In this document: positions 18,002-26,185 of the stretch, in pieces
Layout: each line of letters begins with the position of its first letter
Numbering within the stretch: position 1 is the stretch's first letter
Origin: Methylobacterium platani
GTDB lineage: Bacteria; Pseudomonadota; Alphaproteobacteria; Rhizobiales; Beijerinckiaceae
DNA length: 60,976 bases
Direction of reading: 5' to 3'
Assembly: GCF_001653715.1 (NCBI RefSeq)
Contig: NZ_LWHQ01000058.1
Span: 1-60,976, forward strand
Notes under the pieces: model-generated
The model's database searches: none
What the model saw: only the letters and a program-made list of their open reading frames with translations
What the model was told of the DNA's origin: nothing
Program-made: the position numbers and the translations under genes

Positions 18002-18853
18002 ATGCGCCTCTTCCCGCTCTCCGACCTGCATCTCGAGCGCCGGCCGCTCGCCGCCGTGCCGCCGCCGACGCAGCCCTTCGACGTGATGGTCTGCGCCGGC
18101 GACGTCTGGGAGGGCGAGCCGGAGCGGGGCCTCGCCGCCCTGCTGCGGCTCGCCGGCGAGCGCCCGGTGGTGCTGGTGCCGGGCAACCACGAGCGCTACG
18201 CGCCCGACGGCGATCCCCGCACCGCCCCCGAGCTGCTGGCGGCGCTCCGCGCCGGGGTCGAGGGGATCAACCGCGCGGCCGGCCGCGAGCGGGTGGCGCT
18301 GCTCGAAGGCGGCGGGACCTGGATCGTCGACGGCGTGCGCTTCGTCGGCGCCACCCTGTGGAGCGACTGGCACCTCGCCGGACGCTGGCTCGCACCGGAC
18401 GCCCCCGGGCGCCCCGCGGACCCGGTCGCCTACGCCGCCGCCCGGATGACCGACCCGGCGACCGGCTCGCGCGAGTACCGGGCGATCCGGCTCGGCGACG
18501 GCGCGCCCTGGACGCCGCAGGCCGCGATGGCCGCCCACGCCGCCGACCGGGCGGCCCTGGCGGCGGCGCTCGCCCGGCCGCATCCGGGCCCGACCGTGGC
18601 GGTCACCCACCACCCGCCGATCGCGGAGGCCGCCGACCGCTACCGCGATGCCCCCGGCGTGCCCTGGTGGGTGCCGGCCTTCTACGCCACCACCCTGCTC
18701 GCCGACCTGCCGGCGGCGCACCGGCCGGCCCTGTGGGTCTCGGGCCATTTCCACGCCGCCCACGACCTGCGCCTCGACGGCACCCGCTGCCTCGCCAACC
18801 CCGTCGAGGGCCGCACCTTCGATCCGGAGCTGGTGGTGGCGATGACGGCCTGA
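18002..18853 (+). CDS. Metallophosphoesterase family protein
   Basis: A 283-residue calcineurin-like phosphoesterase. The di-metal motifs appear in order: SDLHLE (residues about 7-12), CAGDVWEGEP, VPGNHERY, VTHHPPIAE and SGHFHAAHD. The physiological substrate is not known for this type. It begins 3 bp after the holB stop and is probably read through from it. Confidence 0.88.
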   Translation: MRLFPLSDLHLERRPLAAVPPPTQPFDVMVCAGDVWEGEPERGLAALLRLAGERPVVLVPGNHERYAPDGDPRTAPELLAALRAGVEGINRAAGRERVALLEGGGTWIVDGVRFVGATLWSDWHLAGRWLAPDAPGRPADPVAYAAARMTDPATGSREYRAIRLGDGAPWTPQAAMAAHAADRAALAAALARPHPGPTVAVTHHPPIAEAADRYRDAPGVPWWVPAFYATTLLADLPAAHRPALWVSGHFHAAHDLRLDGTRCLANPVEGRTFDPELVVAMTA

Positions 18854-18928
18854 GCGGACCGGACGAGAGTCCGGGTGGGCCGTTCGCCGCCGCGCCCCAT
18901 CATCACCCTGCGAGCGGAGGGCAGGGCG

Positions 18929-19150
18929 ATGAACGGCTTCCTGGCGGTGGTGCTGATCTGCGCCCAGACAGTCCCGGTGCAGGATTGCGAGGAGGCGACC
19001 GCCACCGACGTGTTCAAGACCCGGGTCGCGAGCGAGATCGGCTGCGCCACCGGCTGGCAGGAGATCATCGCCCGCTCGGAGGTCCGCGAGGGGATCGGGC
19101 GGACGGCCTATCTCAAGACGCAGTGCCGGCGGGTGAAGGCGGGCGGGTGA
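18929..19150 (+). CDS. Small hypothetical protein with hydrophobic N-terminus and cysteines
   Basis: A 73-residue protein starting at ATG 18929 behind a GGAGGGCAGGG ribosome site. Residues 1-15 are hydrophobic (MNGFLAVVLICAQTV) and could be a signal sequence or anchor. Three Cys follow the hydrophobic segment (DCEEATA, GCATGWQE, QCRR). No family is recognised. An upstream in-frame start would extend it to 18875, but the ribosome site supports 18929. Confidence 0.55.
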   Translation: MNGFLAVVLICAQTVPVQDCEEATATDVFKTRVASEIGCATGWQEIIARSEVREGIGRTAYLKTQCRRVKAGG

Positions 19151-19416
19151 GGCGCATTCCGCCCCGGATCGCCCCGGTCGACCGCGGGATTCAGCCCTTC
19201 GTCTCATACCCGGCGGTTGCAGGCGATCGCACAGCGCCACCCCTGCTCTTCTTACTGTTACATCTCTATCCAATACGGCCTAGGATGGACTTGCGCGGCC
19301 CGGGAGTGGACTTCCGCCTCGTTAGATAACCGTCAACGGACACGCCATCATCTTGCGGACGAGAGGTTGGCCCGCGCCATGGGGCACGGCCCGGACGTCG
19401 CCCGACGGGGATTGCG

Positions 19417-20889
19417 ATGACGGACAGACGGACTGCATGCATCGTCGGCCTCCTGTCCTTCATGCTGGCCGCCGGCACGATCCACCTCACGAGCGACGGC
19501 CGCGACATCGCCACCGTGTGGCCGGCCAACGCGGTCGTCCTCGCCGCCCTGCTCGACCGGCGCCCGGGGGCGTGGACGGGCCTGCTCGGCGCCGGCTACC
19601 TGGCCGGCGTGGCCGCCAACGCGGTGACGCGCGGGTTCGGAGCGGGGCCGCTCCTCTTCGGCGCGTGCAACCTCCTCGAGCTCTGCGTCGCGGCGAGCCT
19701 GCTCCGGCCCGCGCTCGAGGGCGGGGATCGGGGAGCGCCGGGCGCCGGCCTCCTGGCGGCGCCCGCCGTCGTCGGCCGCTTCATCGTGGTCTGCGGCCTC
19801 GTCGCCCCGGTGCTCAGCGGGCTCGGGGGCGCGGCGACCGCCCGGCTGCTGTTCGGGCAGGACCTGGCGACCGCCTTCGGCACCTGGGTCCTGAGCGACG
19901 GGCTCGGCCTCCTGATCTTCACGCCGTTCTTCCTCGCCGTCCTGCGCGGCGATTACGGGCGGTGCTTCGCGAGCCAGGACTGGCGGCAACGCGCGGAGGC
20001 CGCCGGGCTCCAGGTCCTGACAGCGGCGGCGGCCTACGGGGTGTTCTTCGTCGCCGCGCGGCCGCTGCTGTTCGCGCTGTTCGGCCCGGTGATGCTGGTG
20101 ACGTTCCGGATCGGGCGGCTCGGCACCAAGGCCGCCGTGATGGTCGTCGCGGTCATCGGCACGATCGCGACCCTGCGCGGCCAGGGCCCGATCGCCGCGA
20201 TCACGCCGGACCCCCACGAGCAGGCCGCCCTGTTCCAGGGCTTCCTCGCGTTCCTCCTGCTCACCTGCCTGCCGGTGGCGGCGGCGCTCGCCGCCCGGGG
20301 CGCCCGCTTCGCCGCGCTGTCGCAGAGCGCCGAGGCCCTGCGGGAGCGCGGGGCCGAGCTCGCGCGGATCGCCGCCACCGACGGCCTGACCGGCGTCCTC
20401 AACCGGACGGCGTTCCGCGAGACCGCGACGGCGGCGATGCAGGCCTCCCACGCGCCGCCAAGCCTGATCGCGATCGACCTCGACCTGTTCAAGCAGGTCA
20501 ACGACCGGCACGGCCACCGGGTGGGGGACCGGGCGCTGGTCCACCTGGTGGCGGTCCTGCGCGCCGGCCTGCGCGAGCCCGACGCGATCGGGCGCATCGG
20601 CGGCGACGAGTTCCTGGTCCTGCTTCCCGGGACCGATCCGGACCGGGCGGAGAGCGTGGCGGAGCGCCTGCGCGAGGCCCTGCGCCGCGCGCCCCTGGCG
20701 CTCGACGACGGCACGCCGCTCCTGCTCTCGATGTCCTGCGGCGTCGCCGGGCACCGGCCGGGGATGGCCTTCGACGACCTCGTCCACGCCGCCGACACGG
20801 CGCTCTACGGCGCGAAGCGCGCCCGGCAGGAGTCCCGCCCCCGATACGACTCCCGCACCCGCCGCGCCGGCCTCATCGGTCGTGCTTGA
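19417..20889 (+). CDS. MASE1-GGDEF membrane diguanylate cyclase
   Basis: A 490-residue predicted cyclic-di-GMP synthase. Residues 1-300 are an eight- to ten-helix membrane domain of MASE1 type (IATVWPANAVVLAALLDRRP and GTWVLSDGLGLLIFTPFF are its typical segments). The GGDEF domain starts at about residue 322 (ATDGLTGVLNRTAF), with metal-binding DLDLFKQVNDRHGH and the active loop GGDEF intact. An RxxD inhibitory site (REPD) sits five residues before GGDEF, so product inhibition is expected. The last 17 bp overlap the convergent phhB gene. Confidence 0.92.
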   Translation: MTDRRTACIVGLLSFMLAAGTIHLTSDGRDIATVWPANAVVLAALLDRRPGAWTGLLGAGYLAGVAANAVTRGFGAGPLLFGACNLLELCVAASLLRPALEGGDRGAPGAGLLAAPAVVGRFIVVCGLVAPVLSGLGGAATARLLFGQDLATAFGTWVLSDGLGLLIFTPFFLAVLRGDYGRCFASQDWRQRAEAAGLQVLTAAAAYGVFFVAARPLLFALFGPVMLVTFRIGRLGTKAAVMVVAVIGTIATLRGQGPIAAITPDPHEQAALFQGFLAFLLLTCLPVAAALAARGARFAALSQSAEALRERGAELARIAATDGLTGVLNRTAFRETATAAMQASHAPPSLIAIDLDLFKQVNDRHGHRVGDRALVHLVAVLRAGLREPDAIGRIGGDEFLVLLPGTDPDRAESVAERLREALRRAPLALDDGTPLLLSMSCGVAGHRPGMAFDDLVHAADTALYGAKRARQESRPRYDSRTRRAGLIGRA

Positions 20890-21241
20890 TGTAGGCGAAG
20901 CGCGGATCGCTCGGCGTGCCCTCGAGCGCGCCGCCCTCCAGCCCCGGCTGCCAGCCGACCACCTCCTCGATCTTGCGCGCCAGGGCGAAGTCCTTCTCGG
21001 TCAGGCCCTTGGCCGAGTGGGTGGTGAGCCGCACCTCGACCCAGGCGTAGGAGGCGGTGAGGTCCGGATGGTGCCAGGCCGCCTCGGCGAGGTGCCCGAT
21101 CGTGTTGATCACCATCAGGGTGCCTTTCCAGCCGTTCGTCCGGTAGGTGCGGCGGATCCAGCCGTCGGCCTCCGTCCAGGCCGGCAGGTCGGCGAGGCGG
21201 GCGGCGATCGCGCCGGGGTCGAGAACGGGGTCTTTCGGCAT
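20873..21241 (-). CDS. phhB: Pterin-4a-carbinolamine dehydratase
   Basis: A 122-residue enzyme that dehydrates 4a-hydroxytetrahydropterin in the aromatic amino-acid hydroxylase cycle. The family core is seen as FMVINTIGHLAEAAWHHPDL-like sequence (here beginning GTLMVINTIGHLAEAAWHHP) and VEVRLTTHSAKGLTEKDFALA. Length is slightly above the usual 95-110. No phenylalanine hydroxylase is in the window, so its role may be in pterin recycling for another enzyme. It is divergent from the ABC importer and its tail overlaps the cyclase gene. Confidence 0.92.
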   Translation of the reverse strand: MPKDPVLDPGAIAARLADLPAWTEADGWIRRTYRTNGWKGTLMVINTIGHLAEAAWHHPDLTASYAWVEVRLTTHSAKGLTEKDFALARKIEEVVGWQPGLEGGALEGTPSDPRFAYIKHDR

Positions 21242-21401
21242 GTCGTCCTCGTCCTGACGAGAGTACAAGTGACCGCGGCGGCGGACCTGCCCAGGGTGCG
21301 GCCTCGCAACCCCGCGCGCAAGCGGTGGACGCCGCTGCCTGCGCCACCTACCTCTCCGGGGGAACGGCCGGCGACACGGCCGGGGACAGGAGGAGGGGGC
21401 C

Positions 21402-22397
21402 ATGCTCTCACGGCGCGGATTGATGGCGGCGGCCGGGCTGTGGCCGATCGCGCTCCGTGGGGCGCAAGCGCAGCCGGCCTCCCCGCAGACGTCCCTCAAG
21501 GTCGGCCTGCTGCCGTTCGGCACCGTCTCGTGGGAGGCGGCGGTGATCAAGGCGGAGGGGATCGACGCGGCCGAGGGGCTGTCGCTCGAGGGCGTGCGCC
21601 TCGCCGGGAGCGACGCCGCCCGCATCGCCTTCCAGGGGGGCCAGGTCGACACCATCGTGTCCGACCTGCTCTGGGCCGCGCGCCTGCGGGCCGAGGGGCG
21701 GGCGGTGAAGTTCCTGCCCTATTCCTCGACCGAGGGCGCCCTGATGGTGCCGGGCAGCAGTTCCCTGACCACCGTCGCCGGCCTCGCGGGCAAGCGCCTC
21801 GGGGTGGCGGGGGGCCCGCTCGACAAGAACTGGCTGCTGCTGCGGGCCCGCGCCCGGGAGAAGGACGGGTTCGACCTCGAGCGCGACGCCCAACCGGTCT
21901 TCGGCGCGCCGCCGCTCCTGATGCGCAAGCTCGAATCCGGCGAGCTCGACGCCGCGCTCCTGTACTGGACCTTCTGCGCCCGGCTCGAGGCGCGGGGCTT
22001 CCGCCGCCTGATCGGCGCCGACGGCATCGCCGAGGCGTTCGGCGTCACCGGCCCGATCGCGCTCCTCGGCTACGTCTTCGACGAGGCGCTGCTGCAGCGC
22101 GCCCCCCGGGCGGTCGCCGGCTTCGCCCGCGCCTCGTCCAGGGCCAAGCAGGCGCTCGCGGCGACCGATGCGGCCTGGGCGCCCGTGCGCCCGCTGATGG
22201 CGGCGGAGGACGAGGCGACCTACGCCACCCTCAAGCACGCCTTCCTGGAGGGCATCCCGCGCCGCCCGGCGGCGGCCGAGCGCGCGGATGCCGAGCGCCT
22301 CTACGCGGTGCTGGCGCGCCTCGGCGGCGAGCGCCTGGTCGGCGCGGCCGCGACCCTGCCGGCGGGGCTGTACTGGGACGGCGGGCCGAATGGCTGA
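21402..22397 (+). CDS. ABC transporter substrate-binding protein (NMT1/SsuA-like)
   Basis: A 331-residue periplasmic binding protein. The N-terminus has a twin-arginine-like signal (LSRRGLMAAAGLWPIALRG). The mature part starts with LKVGLLPFGTVSWEAAVI, followed by FQGGQVDTIVSDLLWAARL and GKRLGVAGGPLDKNWLLL, typical of the family that binds sulfonates, nitrate or pyrimidine precursors. A GGAGGAGGG ribosome site precedes ATG 21402. First gene of a three-gene importer. Substrate is not identifiable by eye. Confidence 0.88.
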   Translation: MLSRRGLMAAAGLWPIALRGAQAQPASPQTSLKVGLLPFGTVSWEAAVIKAEGIDAAEGLSLEGVRLAGSDAARIAFQGGQVDTIVSDLLWAARLRAEGRAVKFLPYSSTEGALMVPGSSSLTTVAGLAGKRLGVAGGPLDKNWLLLRARAREKDGFDLERDAQPVFGAPPLLMRKLESGELDAALLYWTFCARLEARGFRRLIGADGIAEAFGVTGPIALLGYVFDEALLQRAPRAVAGFARASSRAKQALAATDAAWAPVRPLMAAEDEATYATLKHAFLEGIPRRPAAAERADAERLYAVLARLGGERLVGAAATLPAGLYWDGGPNG

Positions 22398-22424
22398 GCG
22401 AAACCCGCGCGCGTCCCTCGCCTG

Positions 22425-23159
22425 ATGGCCCTCCTCGCCCGTCTCGGCTCGGCCCTGCTGCTCCTCGCCCTCTGGTGGGCGGCGAGCCGCAGCGTCGATC
22501 CCCGCACCCTGCCGTCGCCGGAGGCGGTGGCGGCGTTCCTGGTGCGGGAGGCGGCCTCCGGCGACCTCCTGCGCAACGTCGGCATCACCTTGTGGCGGGT
22601 CGCGGCCTCGTTCTGCCTCGCCATGGCGACGGGGGCGGTGCTCGGCATCGCGCTCGGCCGCTCGCGCACCGCCGACCGGCTCCTCGACACGCCGCTCCTC
22701 GTACTGCTCAACACCCCGGCGCTCGTCATCACGGTGCTGGCCTATATCTGGCTCGGCCTGACCGAGACCGCGGCGATCCTGGCGGTGGCGCTCAACAAGA
22801 TGCCGAACGTCGCCGTGATCCTGCGCGAGGGCGCCCGCGGGCTCGATCCGGGCCTCGAGGAGATGGCGCAGGCCTACCGCTACGACCGCCGCACCTGGAT
22901 CCGCCACGTGCTCCTGCCCCAGCTCGAGCCCTTCGCGGTGGCCGCCGCGCGCTCGGGCGTCTCGCTCGCCTGGAAGATCGTGCTGGTGGTCGAGCTGCTC
23001 GGCCGGCCGAACGGCGTCGGCTACGCGATCTCGTATTATTTCCAGCTCTTCGACGTCGCGGCGCTGATCGGCTACAGCCTCGTCTTCAGCGCCGTGATGC
23101 TGGCGGTCGACGCCGTGCTGCTGCGCCCCCTCGACGCCCGGGCCCGCCGATGGCGCTGA
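22425..23159 (+). CDS. ABC transporter permease (SsuC/TauC-like)
   Basis: A 244-residue inner-membrane permease with about six transmembrane helices. The cytoplasmic EAA loop that docks the ATPase is visible as EEMAQAYRYDRRTWIRHVLLP. It starts 27 bp after the binding-protein stop and overlaps the ATPase gene by 10 bp, so the three genes form one operon. Confidence 0.9.
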   Translation: MALLARLGSALLLLALWWAASRSVDPRTLPSPEAVAAFLVREAASGDLLRNVGITLWRVAASFCLAMATGAVLGIALGRSRTADRLLDTPLLVLLNTPALVITVLAYIWLGLTETAAILAVALNKMPNVAVILREGARGLDPGLEEMAQAYRYDRRTWIRHVLLPQLEPFAVAAARSGVSLAWKIVLVVELLGRPNGVGYAISYYFQLFDVAALIGYSLVFSAVMLAVDAVLLRPLDARARRWR

Positions 23160-23920
23160 GCCCGCCCGGCGCCGACCTCCGCCGCGCGGCGGCGACCCCG
23201 ATCCTGACCCTGACGGTGCGCCGCAAGGTCTACCGCCCGGACGGCGCCGAGCCGGTCGAGGCGGTGCGCGACCTCGTCGTCGCGGTCCGGGCGGGCGAGA
23301 CCCTGTGCCTGATCGGCCCGTCGGGGGCGGGCAAGACCACCACGCTACGCATCCTGCTCGGCCTCGACCGCGACTTCGAGGGCAGCCTGACCGCCGATCC
23401 GAACTTGCGCATCGGCATGGTGTTCCAGGAGCCGCGGCTCCTGCCCTGGCGCACCGTCGAGGAGAACGTGCGGCTCTCCCTGCCGCGGCCCGAGCGCGGG
23501 CAGTCGCTCGACGCGCTGTTCGAGGAACTCGGCCTCTCGGCCTGGCGCGGGCGCTATCCGCGGGCCCTGTCGCTCGGCATGGCCCGCCGGGTCGCGCTCG
23601 CCCGCGCCCTGGCGCTGGCGCCGCGCCTCCTCGTCCTCGACGAGCCCTTCGTCTCCCTCGACGACGCGGCGGCTTCCTCGCTGCGGGCCGCGGTGTTCGG
23701 CAGCGCAGGCGCCCGCGGCGCGGCGGTGCTGATGGTGACCCACAACGTGCCCGAGGCGCTTGCCGTGGCCGACCGGCTGCTGCTGCTCTCCGGCCGCCCG
23801 GCGAGCCTGGTGGCGGAGGTGCCGCTGCCGACGCCCAAGGGGGAGCGCGGCCGCGACTGGGCCGAGGCGATGCGGCGGGACCTCGCGGCACGGTATCCCG
23901 GAGCGGTCGCGGAGGGGTGA
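23150..23920 (+). CDS. ABC transporter ATP-binding protein with divergent signature
   Basis: A 256-residue ATPase for the upstream permease. Walker A is GPSGAGKTT, the Q-loop VFQEPRLLPWRT, Walker B LLVLDEPFVSLD, and the H-loop VTHNVPEA. The LSGGQ signature reads LSLGM, an unusual form that nonetheless keeps the Leu-Ser and the third-position Gly. ATG 23150 lies within the permease end; the long frame upstream on this strand is not protein-like. Confidence 0.88.
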   Translation: MALSPPGADLRRAAATPILTLTVRRKVYRPDGAEPVEAVRDLVVAVRAGETLCLIGPSGAGKTTTLRILLGLDRDFEGSLTADPNLRIGMVFQEPRLLPWRTVEENVRLSLPRPERGQSLDALFEELGLSAWRGRYPRALSLGMARRVALARALALAPRLLVLDEPFVSLDDAAASSLRAAVFGSAGARGAAVLMVTHNVPEALAVADRLLLLSGRPASLVAEVPLPTPKGERGRDWAEAMRRDLAARYPGAVAEG

Positions 23921-24013
23921 CGCGAAGCGGGCAGGGGTTGCACCGGAAACGCTCCTCGCCGGCCCGCCCGGCTGCTACAGCACCGGCAAAGCCATAAGAT
24001 CCGAGGAACGCCC

Positions 24014-25243
24014 GTGCCGACCCACGCGATGCCCGCCGACGGGCTCGATTCCGCCGCCGCCTGGCGCCGCCTCGTCGTCTCCGTGCTGCTGACCACCATC
24101 GGGGGCGTCGGCATGTGGTCGGTGGTGGTGGTGCTGCCGGCCGTGCAGGCGGAGTTCGGCGCCGCCCGGGGTGCGGCCGCCTTGCCCTACACCCTCACGA
24201 TGGTCGGCTTCGCCTTCGGGGGCGTGCTGATGGGCAAGCTCGCCGACCGGTTCGGCATCCTGATGCCGCTGGTGCTCGGCGGGATCTGCCTCTTCCTCGG
24301 CTACGGCGCCACTGCGCTCTCGACGAGCCTGTGGCAGTTCGCCCTCGCGCACGGGATCCTGATCGGGCTCCTGGGCTCGTCGGCCGCCTTCGGGCCGCTG
24401 ATGGCCGACATCTCGCTGTGGTTCGCGCGCCGGCGCGGCATCGCGGTCTCGGTCTGCGCCGCCGGCAACTACCTCGCCGGCACGATCTGGCCGCCGCTCG
24501 TCCAGCACGCGGTCTCGGCCTATGGCTGGCGCACGACGCAAGCCGGCATCGGGCTGTTCTGCGTCGCCACGATGCTGCCGCTGGCGCTGCTGATGCGCCG
24601 GCGCCCGCCGGTCCAGGCGGTGGAGCGCGTCGGGCGGGCGGGGGCGGGCGGCACGCTGGGGCTGCCGCCCTCCGTCCTCCAGGGCCTGCTCGTCGTCGCC
24701 GGGCTCGCCTGCTGCGTCGCGATGTCGATGCCGCAGGTCCACATCGTCGCCTATTGCGGCGACCTCGGCTACGGCGTCGCCCGCGGCGCCGAGATGCTGT
24801 CGCTGATGCTCGGCTTCGGCATCGTCAGCCGGGTGGCGTCGGGCTTCCTCGCTGACCGGATCGGCGGGCTGCCGACGCTGCTGGTCGGCTCGGTGCTCCA
24901 GGGCGTGGCGCTGCTGCTCTATCTCGCCTTCGACGGGCTGACCTCGCTCTACGTGATCTCGGCGCTGTTCGGCCTGTTCCAGGGCGGCATCGTGCCGGCC
25001 TACGCGATCATCGTGCGCGAGCTGTTTCCGGCGAGCGAGGCCGGGGGCCGGGTCGGGGTCGTCATCATGGCGACGCTGTTCGGCATGGCGCTCGGCGGCT
25101 GGCTGTCGGGGGTGATCTTCGACCTCAGCGGCTCCTACGCGGCGGCCTTCGCCAACGGCATCGGCTGGAACCTGCTCAACGTCGCCATCGCCCTGTGGCT
25201 GGTGCAGCGCCGGGCCGGGCAGGGGCGGGCGCTCCCCGCCTGA
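24014..25243 (+). CDS. MFS transporter (oxalate/formate antiporter-like)
   Basis: A 409-residue carrier with twelve predicted helices. The loop 2-3 motif is GKLADRFGILMPLVLGG; helix 4 region LLGSSAAFGPLMADISLWFARRRG resembles the OFA/monocarboxylate branch; the second-half motif is SGFLADRIGGLPTLLVGS. GTG 24014 has GAGGAA about 8 nt upstream. Single gene, followed by a hairpin that includes its stop codon. Substrate unknown; a small organic acid is possible. Confidence 0.85.
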   Translation: MPTHAMPADGLDSAAAWRRLVVSVLLTTIGGVGMWSVVVVLPAVQAEFGAARGAAALPYTLTMVGFAFGGVLMGKLADRFGILMPLVLGGICLFLGYGATALSTSLWQFALAHGILIGLLGSSAAFGPLMADISLWFARRRGIAVSVCAAGNYLAGTIWPPLVQHAVSAYGWRTTQAGIGLFCVATMLPLALLMRRRPPVQAVERVGRAGAGGTLGLPPSVLQGLLVVAGLACCVAMSMPQVHIVAYCGDLGYGVARGAEMLSLMLGFGIVSRVASGFLADRIGGLPTLLVGSVLQGVALLLYLAFDGLTSLYVISALFGLFQGGIVPAYAIIVRELFPASEAGGRVGVVIMATLFGMALGGWLSGVIFDLSGSYAAAFANGIGWNLLNVAIALWLVQRRAGQGRALPA

Positions 25244-25251
25244 CGGCGGGG
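25234..25251 (+). terminator. Hairpin spanning the MFS stop codon
   Basis: Arms CCCCGCC (25234-25240) and GGCGGGG (25245-25251) pair perfectly around a TGAC loop that contains the stop codon. No T-run. Likely a 3' mRNA structure. Confidence 0.45.
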
Positions 25252-25601
25252 ACGGCCGGCAGGGAAGATCGGGCGCAGTCGAGGGCCCGCGCGGCCCGGT
25301 TCGTCTGCGTGACACTGCGGCAGGAACCCGCCGGGATTTTGGCCGTTTGAAGTTCGTCGCAGTCCAGTTACCCGTCGGAACCAATCGAGGCCGGTCCCGA
25401 CCCGGCCGCTCCGCCAATCCCGTCCCGCGGTGACTCCTGTCACCGGGGCGTCGCGTCCGCGTGTTTACCGTTTTTCCAACGGACACGCCGCCGCGGCGCA
25501 ACTCTTCGGGCGCTCGCGACTTATCCATGGCAAGAGAGAGCGGTCCAGAGCCACCTCGCCGGACATTGCCGCTCGGCATTCAACCGATGGGATCACCGAT
25601 C
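25252..25601. other. Intergenic region before the small secreted protein
   Basis: 350 bp with no supported gene. It contains a perfect stem-loop CGGTGAC / GTCACCG (25428-25434 and 25439-25445) and, from about 25455, a less GC-rich stretch (GTTTACCGTTTTTCC) that probably carries the promoter of the gene at 25602. Confidence 0.45.
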
Positions 25602-25868
25602 ATGCGCGCGCGTCCCTGCGCCCGACTGCCCCTGCTCGCCCTGCTGGCCGCCCTGGCCACGGCCGGCGCGCCGCTCGTCGCGAGCGCCGCGCCCGCGGTC
25701 GACAAGGCGCCGAAGGCCGGATCGGGTCCCGCCCGCGACGTCGCCGCCACCGCGAGCGTCACCGCCCCCGCCGCGGAGGCCGACGACGCCCAGTGCTCGA
25801 CCTCCCGCAAGAAGCTCTTCGTCGACGGCGAGGGCTGGATCGTGCGGCGGGTGACGACCTGCCGGTGA
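25602..25868 (+). CDS. Small secreted hypothetical protein
   Basis: An 88-residue protein with a clear signal peptide (MRARPCARLPLLALLAALAT then ASAAPA, cleavage near residue 29). The mature part has a Lys/Ala-rich linker and a compact C-terminus, CSTSRKKLFVDGEGWIVRRV ending in TTCR, with two Cys that could pair. The C-terminal pattern (basic, one Trp, two Cys) is typical of short periplasmic proteins in Methylobacterium, whose function is not known. ATG 25587 would add five residues. A terminator hairpin follows. Confidence 0.65.
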   Translation: MRARPCARLPLLALLAALATAGAPLVASAAPAVDKAPKAGSGPARDVAATASVTAPAAEADDAQCSTSRKKLFVDGEGWIVRRVTTCR

Positions 25869-25905
25869 CCGCACGCGACTGACACGCGGCCGAACGGTTT
25901 TCGGG

Positions 25906-25930
25906 GCCCGTCTCGCCGAGGCGGGCCTTC
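25906..25930 (+). terminator. Stem-loop terminator after the small secreted gene
   Basis: Arms GCCCGTCTC (25906-25914) and GAGGCGGGC (25918-25926), one G-T pair, 3-nt loop, then CTTCGTCGTT. A plausible intrinsic terminator. Confidence 0.6.
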
Positions 25931-25973
25931 GTCGTTCGCGAGGCTGCCTTCCCCGCGGCACGGATTCATCAGC

Positions 25974-26048
25974 GCTGCCGAGAGTCGCGCTGCCAAGAAT
26001 CCGGCTGCCAAGAATCGGACAGCCAAGAGTCCGGCTGCCGAAGAGAGG
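25974..26048. repeat. Five tandem copies of a 15-bp repeat
   Basis: Units start at 25974, 25989, 26004, 26019 and 26034, with consensus GCTGCCAAGAATCCG; the middle copies differ at one to four positions. The period is a multiple of three, and on the minus strand one frame gives a five-residue repeat of TLGSR/ILGSA type. No start signal or conserved flanks support a gene there, so it is called as intergenic tandem repeat. Confidence 0.85.
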
Positions 26049-26121
26049 TCCTCCACGTCGTCCCGGGGTCGCGAAAGCGGGCCCCGGCATGACGTCGAGG
26101 ATCGAGGCGACGTCGGATCGC

Positions 26122-26161
26122 ACAAAGACAAAGGCGCCCGCAGCATCCGCCGCGGGCGCCT
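26122..26161 (-). terminator. Rho-independent terminator of the MHS symporter gene
   Basis: Arms AGGCGCCCGC (26132-26141) and GCGGGCGCCT (26152-26161) form a 10-bp stem with a 10-nt loop. Read on the minus strand the stem is followed by TTTGTCTTTG, a U-rich tail, 25 bp after the transporter stop. Confidence 0.8.
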
Positions 26162-26185
26162 CTCGTCCGTTACCTCGTCCTCAAC

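Noticed and set aside
21242..21401. Thiamine (TPP) riboswitch ahead of the NMT1-like ABC importer
   Set aside because: The leader has no THI-box consensus; thiamine-precursor transport cannot be claimed.
20882..23149. Long plus-strand open frame leading into the ABC ATPase
   Set aside because: Only the part from 23150 carries ABC motifs; upstream it overlaps phhB antisense and the binding protein and permease in another frame.
25593..26123. Minus-strand frame giving pentapeptide-like TLGSR/ILGSA repeats
   Set aside because: The repeat lacks the pentapeptide consensus (A[DN]LxX), has few copies, and the rest of the frame is antisense to the small secreted gene.
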